Shown: positions 8,765 to 9,602 of the stretch, in pieces
How the letters are laid out: each line of letters begins with the position of its first letter
Position numbering within the stretch: the first letter of the stretch is position 1
Assembly: GCA_037444775.1 (NCBI GenBank)
Contig: JBBILU010000039.1
Coordinates: forward strand, 1-9,602
DNA length: 9,602 bases
Source: JBBILU01 sp037444775
GTDB taxonomy: Bacteria; Patescibacteriota; Gracilibacteria; BD1-5; UBA6164
Direction: 5' to 3'
Made by a program: the position numbers and the translations under genes
Notes under the pieces: model-generated
The model's input: only the letters and a program-made list of their open reading frames with translations
What the model was told of the DNA's origin: nothing
Database searches by the model: none

Positions 8765-8812
8765 CAGAACAAAATTATTAACTTTTAAAATTTACTTTAA
8801 TTTAATCCTAGA

Positions 8813-8894
8813 TTACCCCTATAATCCCCTAAAATAGGGGATTAATAAAAATATAAATCTTAATTTCCCCCTATTTTAGGGGGTAGGGGGGTAA
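8813..8894. repeat. GC-rich palindromic element, MITE/REP-like (two hairpins in inverted orientation)
   Basis: In otherwise very AT-rich DNA, two C/G-rich hairpins lie 22 bp apart. Hairpin 1: TAATCCCCTA (8822-8831) and TAGGGGATTA (8835-8844), a perfect 10-bp stem with an AAA loop. Hairpin 2: CCCCCTA (8867-8873) and TAGGGGG (8877-8883), a 7-bp stem with a TTT loop. The flanks also match: TTACCCC at 8813-8819 against GGGGGGTAA at 8886-8894. The whole 82 bp is therefore a large imperfect inverted repeat, each half containing its own hairpin. This is the architecture of non-autonomous mobile or REP-type elements. No transposase and no clear target-site duplication are seen. Neither hairpin has a T tract after it. 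Confidence 0.6.
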
Positions 8895-8928
8895 CTGTAG
8901 TTTGATAGTAACCTTTAATTTAATTAAA

Positions 8929-8956
8929 AATACAAAAAAGTAAATACAAAAAAGTA
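8929..8956. repeat. 14-bp tandem direct repeat
   Basis: AATACAAAAAAGTA occurs twice back to back (8929-8942 and 8943-8956) with no mismatch. The second copy supplies the left arm of the terminator hairpin. It may be a replication-slippage product with no function. Confidence 0.7.
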
Positions 8957-8982
8957 TAAACTTTTTAGATTTATACTTTTTT
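8948..8982 (-). terminator. Rho-independent-type terminator of the SLH protein gene
   Basis: A perfect 13-bp stem (AAAAAAGTATAAA at 8948-8960 pairing with 8970-8982) with a 9-nt loop. On the minus strand it lies 14 nt after the TAA of the SLH gene and its 3' arm ends in six T. The stem has only one G-C pair, as expected in this genome. Being nearly symmetrical it would also fold on the other strand, but no plus-strand gene needs it. Confidence 0.55.
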
Positions 8983-8995
8983 ATCTTACTAATAA

Positions 8996-9602
8996 TTATA
9001 AGTCATTAGTTTTTACGATAACTTTTGCAACTTCTTCTCTAGTTATACTATCAGAAGGTCTAAACATAAGTTTTCCATTTATAGTTTGTCCATTTACGAT
9101 TCCAGATTTTTTAGCTTGTTCAACATATTTTGTAGCCCAACCAGAAACATCTGAAAAACTAGAAGTAGAAACTTCACTAGACTCAATTCAAGCAACTTTT
9201 AGAAGAATTTTTACAGCTTCAGCTCTAGAAATAGAATCATTAGGTCTAAATTTAGAATTTGCAGTAGAAATAATTCCTTCACTCACTGCTTTTGCTACAA
9301 CTTTAGCTTGCCAAGATGTTTTTGAAACATCAGAGAAAGTTAGGTTAGAAACATCAGAAGTAGAATAATCTTTACCAAATAATTTTAAAGTCATTTTCAA
9401 AAATTCACTTCTTGTTGTATTAGATTTTGGAGCAAATATTTTTCACTGTGCATCTCTACCATTTACAACTCATAAATCTTTTAATTTATTAATATAATCT
9501 TTTGCAAAACTATTATTAATATCTATAAAACTGTATGTGTTTGTATTAGAAGAATCTGTATTATCAGAAGAATCTGTATTATCAGAAGAATCTGTATTAT
9601 CA
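8996..9602 (-). CDS. SLH-domain surface protein, C-terminal part (cut by window edge)
   Basis: The last 201 residues of a larger protein; the start lies beyond 9602. Residues 1-22 of the visible part are a Ser/Asp/Asn/Thr repeat linker (unit SDNTDS). Three S-layer-homology domains follow: about 25-72, 89-137 (FSDVS...W, then G-I-I...FRPNDSISRAEAVKILLK) and 150-198 (FSDVSGWATKYVEQAKKSGIV, then FRPSDSITREEVAKVIVK), ending four residues later. SLH domains bind cell-wall polymers in Gram-positive bacteria, so this is probably an anchor for an exported surface or S-layer protein; the functional region would be N-terminal and off-window. Only 3 of 10 glycines are UGA, against about 34 of 40 in the propeller gene. 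A terminator hairpin follows directly. Confidence 0.92.
9548..9601. repeat. 18-bp coding minisatellite in the SLH gene
   Basis: Three perfect head-to-tail copies of AGAAGAATCTGTATTATC (plus-strand reading) at 9548-9565, 9566-9583 and 9584-9601. The array reaches the window edge, so more copies may follow. Being a multiple of 3, it adds six residues (SDNTDS on the coding strand) per copy to a flexible, polar linker before the SLH domains, and copy number can vary without a frameshift. Confidence 0.9.

Noticed and set aside
8822..8883. The G/C hairpins as ordinary transcription terminators
   Set aside because: Neither is followed by a T tract on either strand, and the SLH gene already has a better terminator at 8948-8982. 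The mirrored two-hairpin layout fits a repeat element better.
9548..9601. CRISPR array
   Set aside because: The units are contiguous 18-bp repeats with no spacers and lie in frame within a coding region.
48..9602. The region as a cluster of pseudogenes full of in-frame stops
   Set aside because: All interruptions are UGA, they coincide with conserved glycines, and no frameshifts are needed to obtain full-length proteins. Recoding explains everything.

Overview
The window comes from a very AT-rich bacterial genome that reads UGA as glycine (translation table 25). With UGA as a stop, almost every gene would be shredded. With UGA as glycine, nine complete genes and one edge-truncated gene open up, and UGA falls on invariant glycines of well-known motifs: FolD VDGFHP and PVPGGVG, the histidine-kinase G1/G2 boxes, and the response-regulator LPGMDGL. 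This code is known from the Candidate Phyla Radiation lineages Absconditabacteria (SR1) and Gracilibacteria (BD1-5/GN02), so the organism is almost certainly one of these; the window alone does not separate the two. All visible stops are TAA except one TAG, and no gene has a recognisable Shine-Dalgarno sequence.

Layout. Positions 48-2336 (minus) hold a secreted protein with a C-terminal beta-propeller (COG4880/PF09826-like). A divergent intergenic region of 146 bp separates it from a plus-strand series: folD (2483-3325), a 78-residue membrane-anchored small protein overlapping the end of folD (3313-3549), a 60-residue orphan (3624-3806), and an OmpR-type response regulator with its membrane histidine kinase (3933-4595, 4600-5823). 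The kinase gene meets a minus-strand cyclic-nucleotide-binding-domain gene (5826-6218) tail to tail, with 2 bp between them. Upstream of that, also on the minus strand, lie a GT4 glycosyltransferase (6297-7400) and two polytopic membrane proteins (7417-8262 and 8264-8764), packed as an operon transcribed from 8764 downwards. An intergenic region (8765-8995) carries a GC-rich pair of hairpins forming a MITE/REP-like palindrome, a 14-bp tandem repeat and a terminator hairpin. The window ends inside a minus-strand gene (8996-9602) for a protein with three SLH domains, preceded by an 18-bp Ser/Asp/Asn/Thr repeat that runs off the edge.

Taken together, much of the region is about the cell surface and sensing it: a secreted propeller, an SLH surface protein, a glycosyltransferase with membrane partners, a two-component system and a cNMP-binding protein. 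FolD (one-carbon metabolism) is the only clear core-metabolism gene. I see no transposase, CRISPR array, rRNA or complete tRNA. The most striking points are the recoded UGA, a contrast in UGA-Gly use between the SLH gene and its neighbours, the palindromic GC-rich element, and several small or stand-alone proteins without a clear assignment.
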